Part shown: piece by piece, positions 25,593 through 35,106 of the stretch
Layout: every line of letters begins with the position of its first letter
Position numbering within the stretch: position 1 is the stretch's first letter
From: Sporosarcina sp. Te-1
Lineage (GTDB): Bacteria; Bacillota; Bacilli; Bacillales_A; Planococcaceae
DNA length: 64,000 bases
Direction of reading: 5' to 3'
Assembly (NCBI RefSeq): GCF_017498505.1
Contig: NZ_CP071798.1
Coordinates: 1,054,001-1,118,000 of the forward strand
Made by a program: the position numbers and the translations under genes
Notes under the pieces: model-generated
Databases searched by the model: none
What the model was told of the DNA's origin: nothing
What the model saw: the letters and a program-made list of their open reading frames with translations, nothing else

Positions 25593-26834
25593 TTAAAGAT
25601 TGGTTCCATTCACTTGTGGGCCGAGTATGGCGATCGCCTTGTCCTTCTCTAGCAGCTTGCGAGCCATGGCATTCACGTTTTCCACCGTCACTGCGTCAAT
25701 CAGGCTGACGACTTCATCGATCGATTTATGATCTTCCAGTATCAGTTCTTGCTTACCATTCCGGTGCATAATCGCCTCGGTACTTTCCAGACCAAGCAAA
25801 AAACTGCCCTTCAATTGCTCTTTCGCATTAAAAAGCTCTCGATCGGTTACTCCTTCTACTGCTATGGCGCGGAGGATATCCTCTACAGTCTTCATCGCTT
25901 CTTGCAGCCGTTCTGGTGAAGTACCGCCATAAATAACAAATGCGCCCGTCGATTCGTAAGCGGAGTAATAAGAATAAACCGAGTAAGCTAACCCTCTCTC
26001 TTCCCGGATTTCTTGAAAAAGCCTGGATGACATCGTTCCTCCAATAATACTATCCAACAAAATTAGGTCATGGAGATGGGGATCTCGAATCGTCAGTCCG
26101 GGAAAACCGATGCAAAAATGCGCTTGCTCTATGTCCTTCATTTTGCTGATGCTAGTGGAATGAAAGAGCGGACATTCTGAGTTGGCCTGAACCTGCATTC
26201 TCTCTTCCACATCGTAGGAACCGAAAAGTTGAATTACAGTCTGAAGCAACTCTTCATCGTAGTTTCCAGCTATGGAAATGACGATATTTTCGGGTATGTA
26301 ATGTGCATTCAAAAACTTTTGGATTTTGGCATAATTAAACGTGCGGATCGTCTCTTCCCTGCCTCCGACGGGTCTGCCGATCGGATGGCCTGTAAACATA
26401 GCAGACCACAAAGATTCATCGATATCCTCTTCAGGCGTATCTTCCACTGAAGCGATTTCTTCGTAAATAACCATTTTTTCCTTTTCAATTTCATCTGGAT
26501 CAAATGTAGAATTGAAAAACATATCCGCCAGGACAGTAACTGCTCTTTTGGCATGATGCCCTAAAACAGTTGTGAAGTAGCACGTCATCTCTTTCGATGT
26601 AAAGGCGTTGATATCCCCTCCCATTAGATCAAATTCTTCTGCGATGTCCTTGGCACTGCGCTGCGTAGTCCCTTTGAATAGCATATGTTCAATAAAGTGG
26701 GCTAAACCCGCTTCCGAAACGTCTTCTTGCAAAGACCCGGCTTTCACCCAAATTCCAATTGCTGCCGAGCGGACATGCGGGAGCCGTTCGTGAACAATGC
26801 GAACGCCGTTAGGGCAAGTATATTTTTCGACCAT
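25593..26834 (-). CDS. ymxG: M16 family zinc protease YmxG (MlpA)
   Basis: 413-residue zinc peptidase of the processing-peptidase family. Zinc motif HFIEH at residues 46-50, with following FKGTTQRSAKDI and the glutamate-containing FTSKEMTCYFTTVL. ATG at 26834 follows AGGAGGTACCT. In B. subtilis the gene is next to the asd/dipicolinate region and affects protease gene expression; substrate unknown. Here it comes after pnp and its terminator; ylxY, which lies between pnp and ymxG in B. subtilis, is absent. It is the third M16 gene of the window and, unlike YmfF/YmfH, has no adjacent partner. Confidence 0.93.
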   Translation of the reverse strand: MVEKYTCPNGVRIVHERLPHVRSAAIGIWVKAGSLQEDVSEAGLAHFIEHMLFKGTTQRSAKDIAEEFDLMGGDINAFTSKEMTCYFTTVLGHHAKRAVTVLADMFFNSTFDPDEIEKEKMVIYEEIASVEDTPEEDIDESLWSAMFTGHPIGRPVGGREETIRTFNYAKIQKFLNAHYIPENIVISIAGNYDEELLQTVIQLFGSYDVEERMQVQANSECPLFHSTSISKMKDIEQAHFCIGFPGLTIRDPHLHDLILLDSIIGGTMSSRLFQEIREERGLAYSVYSYYSAYESTGAFVIYGGTSPERLQEAMKTVEDILRAIAVEGVTDRELFNAKEQLKGSFLLGLESTEAIMHRNGKQELILEDHKSIDEVVSLIDAVTVENVNAMARKLLEKDKAIAILGPQVNGTNL

Positions 26835-26856
26835 AGGTACCTCCTGTGCGTGACAG

Positions 26857-26899
26857 AACAAAAAGCCGCCATCTCACGCTAAGAGCAAAATGGGGCTTT
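26857..26899 (-). terminator. Probable intrinsic terminator after pnp
   Basis: Minus strand AAAGCCCCAT pairs with ATGGCGGCTTT apart from one bulged base, loop of about 17 bases, then TTTTTGTTCTG. Confidence 0.7.
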
Positions 26900-26912
26900 C
26901 CGTATTATATGA

Positions 26913-29045
26913 TTAAGATTCAGTTGTAGGATTTTGTGCAGCTTCCCGTTCTTTTTCTTCTTTTAATACGACTTTCCGTGACAAATTGACTCTGCCTTGG
27001 TTGTCAATTTCGATTACTTTGACGAGCAGTTCATCGCCGAGCTTCAAAACGTCCTCTACTGCTTTCGTTCTCTCTTCTTGGATTTCCGAGATATGCAGCA
27101 GTCCGTCTTTGCCTGGGAAGATTTCGAGGAAAGCGCCGAACTTTTCAATCCGTTTGACTTTGCCTAGGTAATATTCTCCCACTTTCGCTTCTCTGACGAT
27201 GTCTTCGATCATTTTCTTCGCTTTCTCGTTCATTTCCGAGTCAGGAGAGGAAATATAAATTGTTCCATCTTGTTCTGTATCGATCTTGACGTGGGTCTCT
27301 TCAATGATTTTATTGATGACTTTTCCGCCAGGTCCGATAACGTCCCGGATTTTATCCGGATTAATGCGGATCATAATAATCTTCGGCGCATATGTTGAAA
27401 GTTCTCCGCGCGGCTCGGAAATGGTCGATAGCATATGGTTCAAAATCGCATTACGGCCGATTTTGGCTTGCGCCAATGCTTCTTCCAGAATCTGTTTGGA
27501 AAGGCCTTCGATTTTAATATCCATCTGCAAGGCGGTAATTCCTTTATCTGTTCCTGCCACTTTAAAGTCCATATCTCCAAGATGGTCTTCCATCCCTTGG
27601 ATGTCGGACAATATCGAGTAGTTGTCATCCTTTTTGACCAATCCCATGGCAATACCAGCAACCGGTGCTTTAATCGGGATGCCTGCATCCATCATGGCCA
27701 TTGTCGATGCACAAATGGATGCCTGTGAAGAGGAGCCATTCGATTCAAGGACTTCCGCAACCAAACGGATTGTATATGGAAATTCCTTTTCGTCCGGAAT
27801 GACCGCTTCAAGTGCCCGTTCCCCGAGTGCTCCATGTCCGATTTCACGTCGGCCAGGCCCACGGATCGGACCCGTTTCCCCTACACTGAAGTTAGGGAAG
27901 TTGTAATGATGCATGAATCGCTTGGATTCTTCCAGTCCGAGACCGTCAATGATCTGTACTTCGCCGAGCGCACCCAGTGTACAAACACTCAATGCCTGCG
28001 TCTGTCCGCGCGTAAATAGCCCCGAGCCATGCGTTCTTTGAAGAATGCCGACTTCGGAAGACAATGGTCGGATTTCGTCCAGCTTACGGCCGTCCGGACG
28101 GATTTTTTCGTCTGTAATGAGACGGCGTACTTCGTCCTTGATGAGCTTTTCCAAAACATTTTTCACTTGTTTTAGTGTGTCTTCATCCGCTTCATTTTCC
28201 GTATATTCATCAATAACACGAGCTTTCACTTCGTTAATGGCATCTTCACGTGCATGCTTTTCTTCTGTTTGGATGGCGTTGACCAAGTCTTTCTCGCATT
28301 TCTCCTTGATAACTGCCAACAATTGCTCGTCCAACTCGAACAATTCAATTTCCATCTTTTCCTTGCCGACTTCAGCTACAATCTTTTCTTGGAAATCAAT
28401 CAACTTCTTGATTTCTTCATGGCCGAACATGATCGCTTCCAAAATGATATCTTCGGAAACTTCTTTTGCTCCGGCTTCTACCATGTTGATGGCATCTTTT
28501 GTCCCGGCAACCACTAAATCCAGCTCACTTGCTTCCAACTGCTCTGGTGTCGGGTTGACGATGAATTCCCCATCGATGCGTCCGATATGGACACCTGCGA
28601 TCGGGCCCTCAAACGGGATGTCTGAGATGGACAATGCGAGCGAGGAACCTAGCATAGCAGCCATTTCAGAAGAACAATTCTGATCGACTGACATGACAAG
28701 GGAAATGACTTGTACATCATTGCGGAATCCATCTGCAAATAGCGGACGGATCGGACGGTCAATAAGACGGCTTGTCAAGACGGCCTTTTCAGATGGTCTA
28801 CCTTCCCGTTTAATAAAACCTCCCGGGATTTTGCCGACCGCGTATAAACGTTCTTCGTAATTGACAGTCAACGGGAAGAAATCGAGGGCTTTCGGATTTT
28901 TCGATGCGGTTGCTGTCGAAAGTACAGTTGTATCACCATATCTTACGAGCACGGCACCATTCGCCTGCTTTGCTAGCTGGCCGGTTTCGATTGTCAACGG
29001 TCTGCCCGCCCAATCGAGGGTGTATACCTTTTTCTGTTCTGTCAT
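26913..29045 (-). CDS. pnp: Polyribonucleotide nucleotidyltransferase (PNPase)
   Basis: Phosphorolytic 3'-to-5' exoribonuclease and main 3' decay enzyme of Bacillus. 710 residues with two RNase PH domains (first from about 15 with the [15 protein letters not shown] motif, second from about 310 containing [17 protein letters not shown] and [21 protein letters not shown]), then KH ([15 protein letters not shown] near 565) and S1 (GLLHISEI near 655) RNA-binding domains. ATG at 29045 follows AAAGGGGTTCC. The rpsO-pnp order is universal. A separate promoter in the gap is likely but only weakly seen (TTGATA about 60 bases upstream). Identity is certain. Confidence 0.98.
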   Translation of the reverse strand: MTEQKKVYTLDWAGRPLTIETGQLAKQANGAVLVRYGDTTVLSTATASKNPKALDFFPLTVNYEERLYAVGKIPGGFIKREGRPSEKAVLTSRLIDRPIRPLFADGFRNDVQVISLVMSVDQNCSSEMAAMLGSSLALSISDIPFEGPIAGVHIGRIDGEFIVNPTPEQLEASELDLVVAGTKDAINMVEAGAKEVSEDIILEAIMFGHEEIKKLIDFQEKIVAEVGKEKMEIELFELDEQLLAVIKEKCEKDLVNAIQTEEKHAREDAINEVKARVIDEYTENEADEDTLKQVKNVLEKLIKDEVRRLITDEKIRPDGRKLDEIRPLSSEVGILQRTHGSGLFTRGQTQALSVCTLGALGEVQIIDGLGLEESKRFMHHYNFPNFSVGETGPIRGPGRREIGHGALGERALEAVIPDEKEFPYTIRLVAEVLESNGSSSQASICASTMAMMDAGIPIKAPVAGIAMGLVKKDDNYSILSDIQGMEDHLGDMDFKVAGTDKGITALQMDIKIEGLSKQILEEALAQAKIGRNAILNHMLSTISEPRGELSTYAPKIIMIRINPDKIRDVIGPGGKVINKIIEETHVKIDTEQDGTIYISSPDSEMNEKAKKMIEDIVREAKVGEYYLGKVKRIEKFGAFLEIFPGKDGLLHISEIQEERTKAVEDVLKLGDELLVKVIEIDNQGRVNLSRKVVLKEEKEREAAQNPTTES

Positions 29046-29180
29046 GAATGGAACCCCTTTCTAATGTAACGATAAAAGTTCATACGTAGTATGTATTAAG
29101 TAGTAGTGTATCAAAAAAGGAATCGTTATGCGAAGTATTTAAAATAATATTGTAAAAACCGGGGATGCAAACTGGATAAC

Positions 29181-29203
29181 GGCGGTATTAAAATCTTACC
29201 GCC
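29181..29203 (-). repeat. Second hairpin in the rpsO-pnp gap
   Basis: GGCGGTA and TACCGCC, a perfect 7 bp stem with a 9-base loop, lies downstream of the rpsO terminator without a T run. It could be a 3'-end barrier or part of the pnp leader. Confidence 0.45.
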
Positions 29204-29225
29204 TCCATGGAAGTTTCTTTTTCAT

Positions 29226-29250
29226 AGAAAAAAGCGGGCAAGGCCCGCTT
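29226..29250 (-). terminator. Intrinsic terminator after rpsO
   Basis: Minus strand AAGCGGGC, loop CTT, GCCCGCTTTTTTC. Tight GC stem and T run placed 16 bases after rpsO; ends the rimP-infB-rpsO operon. Confidence 0.93.
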
Positions 29251-29265
29251 TTCGTATTTGTCTTA

Positions 29266-29535
29266 TTAACGGCGAAGGCCGAGTTTTGCAATAAGATCAC
29301 GGTACCGTTGAACATCAGTTTCGCGTAGATACTTAAGAAGTCTACGGCGTGTACCGACCATTTTGTAAAGGCCACGACGAGAGTGGTGATCCTTTTTATG
29401 CGTACGCAAATGGCTGTTCAAGTTGTTGATCTCTTCTGTAAGGATAGCGATCTGTACTTCAGCAGATCCTGTGTCGTTTTCATGAACTTTGTATTCATTG
29501 ATCAATTCATGTTTACGTTCTTGTGTAATTGCCAT
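29266..29535 (-). CDS. rpsO: 30S ribosomal protein S15
   Basis: Primary 16S rRNA-binding protein of the 30S platform, 89 residues, the standard length. Sequence is canonical: [15 protein letters not shown] start, [19 protein letters not shown], and [20 protein letters not shown] with the rRNA-contacting His/Asp/Ser residues. The start is ATG at 29535, which follows AGGAGGTGAAAAGG; a start three codons upstream lies in the SD. It has its own promoter at 29634-29662 with a leader of about 90 bases that could fold for autoregulation, as known for S15 in other bacteria. Followed by a strong terminator, then pnp. Confidence 0.98.
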   Translation of the reverse strand: MAITQERKHELINEYKVHENDTGSAEVQIAILTEEINNLNSHLRTHKKDHHSRRGLYKMVGTRRRLLKYLRETDVQRYRDLIAKLGLRR

Positions 29536-29633
29536 CCTTTTCACCTCCTACTAATAAAGAATATCCCCAAATCCCGAGCAATCGTTGGTGATTCGATTTG
29601 CCAAGGAACGGTTTGTGCGCTTTGCACTGATTC

Positions 29634-29662
29634 ATCATATCATGGCGGAAACGTATATGCAA
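29634..29662 (-). promoter_or_regulatory. Sigma-A promoter for rpsO
   Basis: Minus strand TTGCAT at 29657-29662, 17 bp spacer, TATGAT at 29634-29639. Placed in the ribF-rpsO gap; gives a leader of about 90 bases. Confidence 0.8.
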
Positions 29663-29730
29663 CTTTCAACTATCAGAGTTAGACGCTATTACGAAATTTC
29701 TCCCTCTGCCGGCATTGTGCAAGCGAACTG

Positions 29731-30681
29731 TTACAGTATAGATTGCTGTAATATGCTGCGGGCAGTTTCTTTATCCCTTCCGATTTGTCCGACGAGTTCA
29801 TCAACGGAAGCGAATTTTTGTTCCTCCCGAATATGAGCGATCCAATCGACTGTGGCCAGTTGACCATATAAATCGCCTTCGTAATCCAACACATGTACTT
29901 CAATGAGCGGCTTCATTTCATCGGGTTGCTTAAAAGTCGGTTTAATGCCGACATTGCAAACTCCGAAATGTTTTTTCGCATCCACAGTGAACAGCACCGC
30001 ATATACGCCGTTTTTTGGAAGGATAGTTTCGTCGTCTGTTTCAATATTGGCTGTCGGGAAACCGAGCAGCCTTCCCCGTTTTTCTCCGTGAATCACTTCA
30101 CCTGTTGTACGGAAGGGACGGCCCAGCAATTGAGCTGTCTTTTCGACATTTCCTTCGGCCAGCAAAGATCGGATACGGGTTGAAGAAATTTTCGCGTCCT
30201 CATCCTCCACTTTATCGATGACGGTCGTCCCAAAAGAACCGTCTGAAAGAAGAGCCATTTGTTCCATTGTTCCTGCGCCTTTTGATCCAAAAGTGAAATC
30301 AAATCCGGCTGTGACATGTTTGACATGTAAATCCTTTATGAAAATATCAATAAATTGCTCCGGTGATAAAGAGGCTAACTCCCAATCGAAGCGCACGATG
30401 AAAAGTGCGTCTACCCCCAATGTCTCAAGCACTTTCACTTTTTCATCAAAGGGTGTAATGTAACCGACTTTATCTTTTCCTTCTCTGAAAAGATGCGATG
30501 GATGTGGATTGAACGTCATAACAGCTGAGCGGATGCCCAGAGCCGCCGCTTTTTGAACCGCACTATTGATCACCTGCTGATGTCCTTTGTGTAAACCGTC
30601 AAAAAAGCCAATAGCTAAAGAATACTCATTTGTCCTATCTATTGTCGTATGGTTTGGATAGTTTAATTCAAAGATTTCCAT
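29731..30681 (-). CDS. ribF: Bifunctional riboflavin kinase/FAD synthetase
   Basis: Makes FMN and FAD from riboflavin in the cytoplasm. 316 residues: N-terminal nucleotidyltransferase (IGFFDGLHKGHQQVI with the GxxHxGH motif near 25-35; SSTRIRSLL near 167), C-terminal riboflavin kinase (GRLLGFPTANIE near 202; GVCNVGIKPTF near 236; EVHVLDYEGDLYG). ATG at 30681 follows GAGAGGAGGATTGAA. It stands between truB and rpsO in the nusA-infB operon, the conserved arrangement (ribC in B. subtilis). No riboswitch is visible ahead of it. Assignment is firm. Confidence 0.96.
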   Translation of the reverse strand: MEIFELNYPNHTTIDRTNEYSLAIGFFDGLHKGHQQVINSAVQKAAALGIRSAVMTFNPHPSHLFREGKDKVGYITPFDEKVKVLETLGVDALFIVRFDWELASLSPEQFIDIFIKDLHVKHVTAGFDFTFGSKGAGTMEQMALLSDGSFGTTVIDKVEDEDAKISSTRIRSLLAEGNVEKTAQLLGRPFRTTGEVIHGEKRGRLLGFPTANIETDDETILPKNGVYAVLFTVDAKKHFGVCNVGIKPTFKQPDEMKPLIEVHVLDYEGDLYGQLATVDWIAHIREEQKFASVDELVGQIGRDKETARSILQQSIL

Positions 30682-30706
30682 TTCAATCCTCCTCTCTGGA
30701 TGATCT

Positions 30707-31618
30707 TTACGAATGAAAAGAAAACATCTTCTCCGGCTTCATCATGCCTGTTTTTGACGGATGATTTTTATAGACGGCCAACGCTTTTCCCTCATGAATG
30801 AAAACAATTCTGTCATGGGATTGGAGCATGGCATGTCTCTGTAATACCTGGCCATTTGAAATTTTGTCGAGCAAGCCGGCATCCATCTCAACACTCGGAA
30901 ATTCTGCCAACGCATCCTCCAACGGCCTGATATAAACATCAAGCTGCCCCTTGTGGAATTGTTCTCTCGTCTCCTCTAACGTGAGACATTCCGATTCTGT
31001 ATAAGTGCCCGACATAGTTCGAACGAGAGACGACATATGAGCCGGATAGCCGAGCAGCTCCCCTATTTGCACTGCCAAAGTTCGTATGTATGTCCCTTTT
31101 CCACATGCAACCCGAATCGCGAATGTAATCTCTTCCCCCTCGAATTGCTCCTGTTCATCTAGCAATTCGATGTCATAAATATTGACTTTCCGTTGGGGCC
31201 GTTCCACTTCCAATCCTTTGCGCGCATATTCATATAGTTTGCGTCCATTCACTTTAACGGCAGAATACATAGGGGGGACTTGAATAATCTCACCTGTAAG
31301 TTGCTGCAGCGCTTGGACGATAGAAGATCTAGAAATTGATTTAAAGGAGGAATCAATCAGCACCTTGTCACCATCTGCATCTTCTGTTTCAGTAGATGAA
31401 CCGATGGTCACCGAGGCCATATATTCCTTTCCTGCATCCGTAATATATTCCGCCACTTTTGTCGCCTGCCCAATGCAAATAGGCAGGACACCTTCCACAT
31501 TAGGATCTAACGTCCCTGTATGGCCAATCCGCTTCATCCCTAGTATTTTACGCAGTTTAAAGACGCAGTCATGAGAAGTCATCCCTTTTTCTTTCCACAA
31601 AGGAAGAATTCCGTCCAT
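30707..31618 (-). CDS. truB: tRNA pseudouridine(55) synthase
   Basis: Converts U55 of the T-loop of all tRNAs to pseudouridine. 303 residues. The catalytic motif GHTGTLDPNVEGVLPICIG places the nucleophile Asp at about 39; also KEKGMTSHD at the N terminus and the KGTYIRTL motif near 175, and a C-terminal PUA-like domain. Start ATG at 31618 follows GAGGAACGAC; a start six codons upstream lacks support. It follows rbfA after an 84-base gap that holds a long hairpin, and precedes ribF by 25 bases, as in most Bacilli. Confidence 0.97.
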   Translation of the reverse strand: MDGILPLWKEKGMTSHDCVFKLRKILGMKRIGHTGTLDPNVEGVLPICIGQATKVAEYITDAGKEYMASVTIGSSTETEDADGDKVLIDSSFKSISRSSIVQALQQLTGEIIQVPPMYSAVKVNGRKLYEYARKGLEVERPQRKVNIYDIELLDEQEQFEGEEITFAIRVACGKGTYIRTLAVQIGELLGYPAHMSSLVRTMSGTYTESECLTLEETREQFHKGQLDVYIRPLEDALAEFPSVEMDAGLLDKISNGQVLQRHAMLQSHDRIVFIHEGKALAVYKNHPSKTGMMKPEKMFSFHS

Positions 31619-31655
31619 GTCGTTCCTCCTCACCAACAGCTTGTATGTAGTAAAT

Positions 31656-31693
31656 GGAGGAAGTCGAAAGCCTCCTTGGCACCGACTTCCTCC
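31656..31693 (-). repeat. Long inverted repeat between rbfA and truB
   Basis: GGAGGAAGTCG and CGACTTCCTCC, perfect 11-base arms with a 16-base loop that itself contains an SD-like AAGGAGG on the minus strand. There is no T run after it (ATTTACTACAT), so it is not a standard terminator. It probably forms a stable mRNA hairpin inside the operon. Confidence 0.7.
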
Positions 31694-31702
31694 ACTCAGT
31701 CA

Positions 31703-32047
31703 TTATTCGTCATCCCGCACTTGGCGGAGCAATGATTCTATCCGATTTCCATATTCAACCGAATCATCAAATGCAAATTCGATTTCCGGTGTTTTCCGGA
31801 GCCGGATCCGTTGACCAATCTCCGAACGGATGAACCCTTTTGCTTTTGAAAGACCTTTTAACGTTTCTTCTTTCTGATAATCGCTACCTAATACAGAGAT
31901 GAATACAGTCGCTTGCTGAAGATCCCCGGTTACTTCTACGTCTGTAACGGTTACAAACCCAATTCTAGGATCTTTCAATTTTTGGCTGATGATATCACCA
32001 AGCTCCTTCTTCATCTGTTCAGCTACTCGGTTCGATCGCATTGTCAT
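31703..32047 (-). CDS. rbfA: Ribosome-binding factor A
   Basis: Late 30S assembly factor binding near helix 1 of 16S rRNA, needed for growth in the cold. 114 residues with a KH-like fold: N-terminal [25 protein letters not shown], the [21 protein letters not shown] strand region and the conserved RTP-type [22 protein letters not shown] at 32047 follows GGGTGAGCATGC; a second ATG two codons on is possible. It lies between ylxP and truB in the nusA-infB operon. Length and sequence are normal. Confidence 0.97.
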   Translation of the reverse strand: MTMRSNRVAEQMKKELGDIISQKLKDPRIGFVTVTDVEVTGDLQQATVFISVLGSDYQKEETLKGLSKAKGFIRSEIGQRIRLRKTPEIEFAFDDSVEYGNRIESLLRQVRDDE

Positions 32048-32070
32048 GCATGCTCACCCCGATTCTAAAA

Positions 32071-32349
32071 TCAATAATAGTCCCATTGAAGATCTGTCAA
32101 TTCCCATTCCGGGTTGGATTCCAAAAATCGTACGGCTCTCCTGACTTCTCCTTCTGCGGGTTCTTTTGCTGAAGAGACGCAAACGAGCGCAATGACAGTC
32201 CGCTGCCATAGATCTTGATAATCTATTTCCGCAACTGACACATTGTAATCATTTTTAACCCGCTCGATCATCCGTTGCAAAACGGAGCGCTTCCCCTTCA
32301 GCGAGCTGACGTCAGGAATGAAGAATGAACATTCCACATAGACGATCAT
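32071..32349 (-). CDS. ylxP: YlxP family protein (DUF503)
   Basis: 92-residue protein of the DUF503 family, conserved between infB and rbfA in Firmicutes. Visible are [44 protein letters not shown] features (LKGKRSVL and VSVAEID motifs). Its ATG overlaps the TGA of infB by four bases, so translation is coupled to IF2. The family has a ferredoxin-like fold and is thought to act in ribosome-related processes; the precise function is not known. Confidence 0.93.
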   Translation of the reverse strand: MIVYVECSFFIPDVSSLKGKRSVLQRMIERVKNDYNVSVAEIDYQDLWQRTVIALVCVSSAKEPAEGEVRRAVRFLESNPEWELTDLQWDYY

Positions 32350-34781
32350 GCCCGTTTGATTTCCTCCATAATAAAGGCTTCAATAATGTCGCCTTCTTTA
32401 ATGTCGTTAAAGTTCTTGATTGTAATACCGCATTCGTAGCCTTTCGCCACTTCCTTCACATCGTCCTTAAACCGTTTCAACGTGTCCAATTCGCCTTCAT
32501 AGACAACGATGTTATCACGAATGATACGGACGCCGGAATCTCTTGTGATCTTGCCGTCAATGACATAGCTGCCGGCAATCGTTCCGATTTTCGATACTTT
32601 GAACGTCTCCCGCACTTCTGCCTGACCAATCACTTTTTCCACATATTCAGGATCCAGCATGCCCTTCATAGCGGCTTCAATTTCCTCGATCACTTTATAG
32701 ATGACACGGTGCAATCTGATATCCACGCCTTCTTCTTCCGCAGCCCGCTTGGCATTAACGTCAGGACGGACGTTGAAACCGATGACGATAGCGTTCGAAG
32801 CCGCTGCCAATGAAATATCAGATTCATTGATGGCGCCTGCTCCTGTATGGATGATCTTGACGTTAACTCCTTCCACATCGATTTTCATCAATGAGGCTGC
32901 CATTGCTTCGACGGTACCTTGAACGTCTGCTTTGACAATTAAGTTCAGTTCTTTCATTTCACCTTGTTTCATTTGATCAAATAAGTTGTCGAGTGTTACG
33001 CGAGTTTTTTCAACACGTTGCTCTTGAATCGCATCACCTGCTCTGGACTCCCCGATTTGACGAGCTGTCTTCTCATCTGCAAAGACAACAAAGCGGTCAC
33101 CCGCCTGTGGCACATCATTCAACCCTGTAATTTCTACCGGAGTGGAAGGCCCTGCTTCTTTGACACGACGTCCGAGATCATTGATCATTGCACGGACACG
33201 ACCGAACGTATTCCCGACAACAATCGGATCTCCGATGTGCAACGTACCATCTTGGACAAGCAAAGTCGCAACAGAACCACGTCCGCGATCCAACTGCGCT
33301 TCAATCACGGTACCGCGGGCACGGATTCCAGGATTCGCTTTCAATTCCGCCACCTCAGAAACAAGGAGGACCATTTCAAGTAATTGATCGATTCCTTCTC
33401 CTTTTAATGCTGAAATTGGAACGAAGATCGTATCCCCTCCCCAATCTTCTGCAACAAGGCCTTGTTCTGTGAGTTCTTGCATGACTCGATCCGGATTGGC
33501 ACTCGGCTTATCCATTTTATTGACCGCAACGATAATCGGAACTTCCGCAGCTTTCGCATGGTTGATCGCTTCGATTGTTTGAGGCATTACGCCATCATCT
33601 GCCGCAACGACAAGAATCGTAATGTCCGTAACACTGGCTCCCCGTGCACGCATCGTTGTAAACGCTTCGTGGCCAGGAGTATCTAGGAACGTGATCTTCT
33701 TCCCTTCCACCTCGATCTGATAAGCACCGATATGCTGGGTAATTCCTCCTGCTTCTCCTTGTGTCACTTTCGTATCCCGAATGGAGTCCAACAATGTCGT
33801 TTTACCGTGGTCAACGTGCCCCATAATCGTAACGACAGGCGGGCGCTCTGTTTGACCAGCTTCCGCTTCCTCGTTCTCTTCAAAATAAATTTCGAGATCG
33901 GTCACATCAATACGGATTTCCTCCTCGACCTCCACACCATAGTCTGCGCAGATCAATTCGATTGCATCCTTATCAAGCTCTTGGTTTATGGTGGCCATTA
34001 CACCGAGCATGAACAATTTTTTGATGATTTCCGAAGGTTCCTTGCCTAATTTTTGAGCTAGCTCACCAACTGAGAGCGATTCATAGAATGTAATTTTTTC
34101 CGGCAACGGTTTTTCAATTTTTGGCATTGGAGTCGTCGGACGATGTCTCCGTCTTCCTTGATTGATCCCTTTCGCGGGTGGACGTCCACCGCGTCCGCCT
34201 TGACGGTTGCCGCCTTGGCCTCCTTGGCCGCCTTGCCCCTGGTTGCGATTGCCGCCTTGGTTATTCGGACGTTGTTGGCCAGATTGTTGACGATTTCCAC
34301 CTTGGCCTGCTTGATTTTGGCCTTGTCTGTTGCTGTTTCCTTGGCCTGCCGGACGTTGCGGGCCGCCTTGCCCTTGACGAGGTCTGTTTTGGTTTTGGTT
34401 TTGGTTTTGGTTTTGGTTTTGGTTTTGGTTTTGGTTTTGGTTTTGGTTTTGACCTGTATTTTGACCTTGGTTCTGTTTTCCTTGGCCAGTTGAACCTGTC
34501 CGTTGTCCTGGACGGTTTTCATTCGGATTGCGGCCTTGTTTTTGGTCGATTCTGTTAGCAGGTCGTTGTGTGCTCGCCTGTTTATTTCTTGCCGGACCGC
34601 CACTTGCAGACTGCCCTTCGTTCTTTCTTCCAAACTTAGCATCCAATTTAGCCGTTGCATCCTTGTCTAGCATTGACATGTGATTGGCAACATTCACATT
34701 GATTTTACCTAATTCCTCTATGACTTCTTTACTCGACCGATTCACTTTCTTCGCGTATTCGTGTACACGTATCTTCGTCAT
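32346..34781 (-). CDS. infB: Translation initiation factor IF-2
   Basis: GTPase placing initiator fMet-tRNA on the 30S subunit. 811 residues, longer than B. subtilis IF2 (716) because the N-terminal linker is an expanded Gln/Asn/Gly/Arg-rich stretch at about 50-215, including eleven Gln-Asn pairs at 111-132. The IF2-N domain ([19 protein letters not shown]) comes first; G-domain motifs [17 protein letters not shown] and NKMD follow from about residue 320. ATG at 34781 is six bases after GGGGGTGG. Its 5' end overlaps ylxQ by 53 bases and its 3' end overlaps ylxP. An internal IF2-beta start is possible but not marked clearly. Confidence 0.98.
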   Translation of the reverse strand: MTKIRVHEYAKKVNRSSKEVIEELGKINVNVANHMSMLDKDATAKLDAKFGRKNEGQSASGGPARNKQASTQRPANRIDQKQGRNPNENRPGQRTGSTGQGKQNQGQNTGQNQNQNQNQNQNQNQNQNQNQNRPRQGQGGPQRPAGQGNSNRQGQNQAGQGGNRQQSGQQRPNNQGGNRNQGQGGQGGQGGNRQGGRGGRPPAKGINQGRRRHRPTTPMPKIEKPLPEKITFYESLSVGELAQKLGKEPSEIIKKLFMLGVMATINQELDKDAIELICADYGVEVEEEIRIDVTDLEIYFEENEEAEAGQTERPPVVTIMGHVDHGKTTLLDSIRDTKVTQGEAGGITQHIGAYQIEVEGKKITFLDTPGHEAFTTMRARGASVTDITILVVAADDGVMPQTIEAINHAKAAEVPIIVAVNKMDKPSANPDRVMQELTEQGLVAEDWGGDTIFVPISALKGEGIDQLLEMVLLVSEVAELKANPGIRARGTVIEAQLDRGRGSVATLLVQDGTLHIGDPIVVGNTFGRVRAMINDLGRRVKEAGPSTPVEITGLNDVPQAGDRFVVFADEKTARQIGESRAGDAIQEQRVEKTRVTLDNLFDQMKQGEMKELNLIVKADVQGTVEAMAASLMKIDVEGVNVKIIHTGAGAINESDISLAAASNAIVIGFNVRPDVNAKRAAEEEGVDIRLHRVIYKVIEEIEAAMKGMLDPEYVEKVIGQAEVRETFKVSKIGTIAGSYVIDGKITRDSGVRIIRDNIVVYEGELDTLKRFKDDVKEVAKGYECGITIKNFNDIKEGDIIEAFIMEEIKRA
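34387..34451. repeat. Hexanucleotide tandem repeat (TTTTGG)n inside infB
   Basis: Ten exact TTTTGG units plus a partial eleventh, read on the minus strand as CAAAAC repeats coding Gln-Asn. Uniform codon use across all units points to recent slippage expansion rather than selection for single residues. Unit length is a multiple of three, so length changes keep the frame. Confidence 0.95.
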
Positions 34782-35106
34782 TAGCCCACCCCCGGTTAGA
34801 TTCGTTGAGGAGCCCGGATAGCTTCCCGGCAAAACCGGCATCCGTTAACGCGAGAACGACCCGCGACTCTTTACCGATAGCATGCCCAAGTTCCTCTCGG
34901 GACCCGAGGACATGCTTCTCAACGTTATAAGAATTACATTTATCCGTAATTTTCTTTAGTGTATTTTTTGAAGCATCGTTTGACACGATGACCAGCTTCG
35001 CATTGCCACCCCTGATTTCCCGAACAACAAGTTCTTCACCTGTGACAATTTTTCTAGCCCGTGCCGCCATGCCTAATGTTTGATAAATCTCGATGGAATA
35101 ATTCAT
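34729..35106 (-). CDS. ylxQ: YlxQ, L7Ae/L30e-family ribosomal-type protein
   Basis: K-turn RNA-binding protein of the L7Ae/L30e fold; the B. subtilis homologue binds K-turns but its role is not settled. The core [44 protein letters not shown] and [19 protein letters not shown] is complete by about residue 97. The frame then continues about 25 residues beyond the usual 100, with an Asp/Glu-rich tail, running 53 bases into infB. Start ATG at 35106 overlaps the rnpM stop (ATGA). The long overlap with infB is unusual. Confidence 0.92.
   Translation of the reverse strand: MNYSIEIYQTLGMAARARKIVTGEELVVREIRGGNAKLVIVSNDASKNTLKKITDKCNSYNVEKHVLGSREELGHAIGKESRVVLALTDAGFAGKLSGLLNESNRGWANDEDTCTRIREESESVE

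Noticed and set aside
28045..28683. Long plus-strand open frame of 212 codons opposite pnp
   Set aside because: It lies wholly inside pnp on the opposite strand, is rich in Ser, Thr and Phe as expected of an antisense shadow, and has no SD.
29682..29735. Palindrome ACTGTAACAGT at the ribF stop as an operator
   Set aside because: It is short, AT-rich and sits at the stop codon; chance occurrence is likely.
34387..34451. Tandem repeats resembling a CRISPR-like array
   Set aside because: Units are 6 bp with no spacers and lie within a coding gene; it is a microsatellite-like slippage tract.
34143..34558. Plus-strand and alternate-frame open frames across the infB repeat giving Leu-Val, Phe-Gly or Lys-Thr runs
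   Set aside because: They are readings of the same hexanucleotide repeat in other frames; the minus-strand frame coding IF2 explains the sequence.
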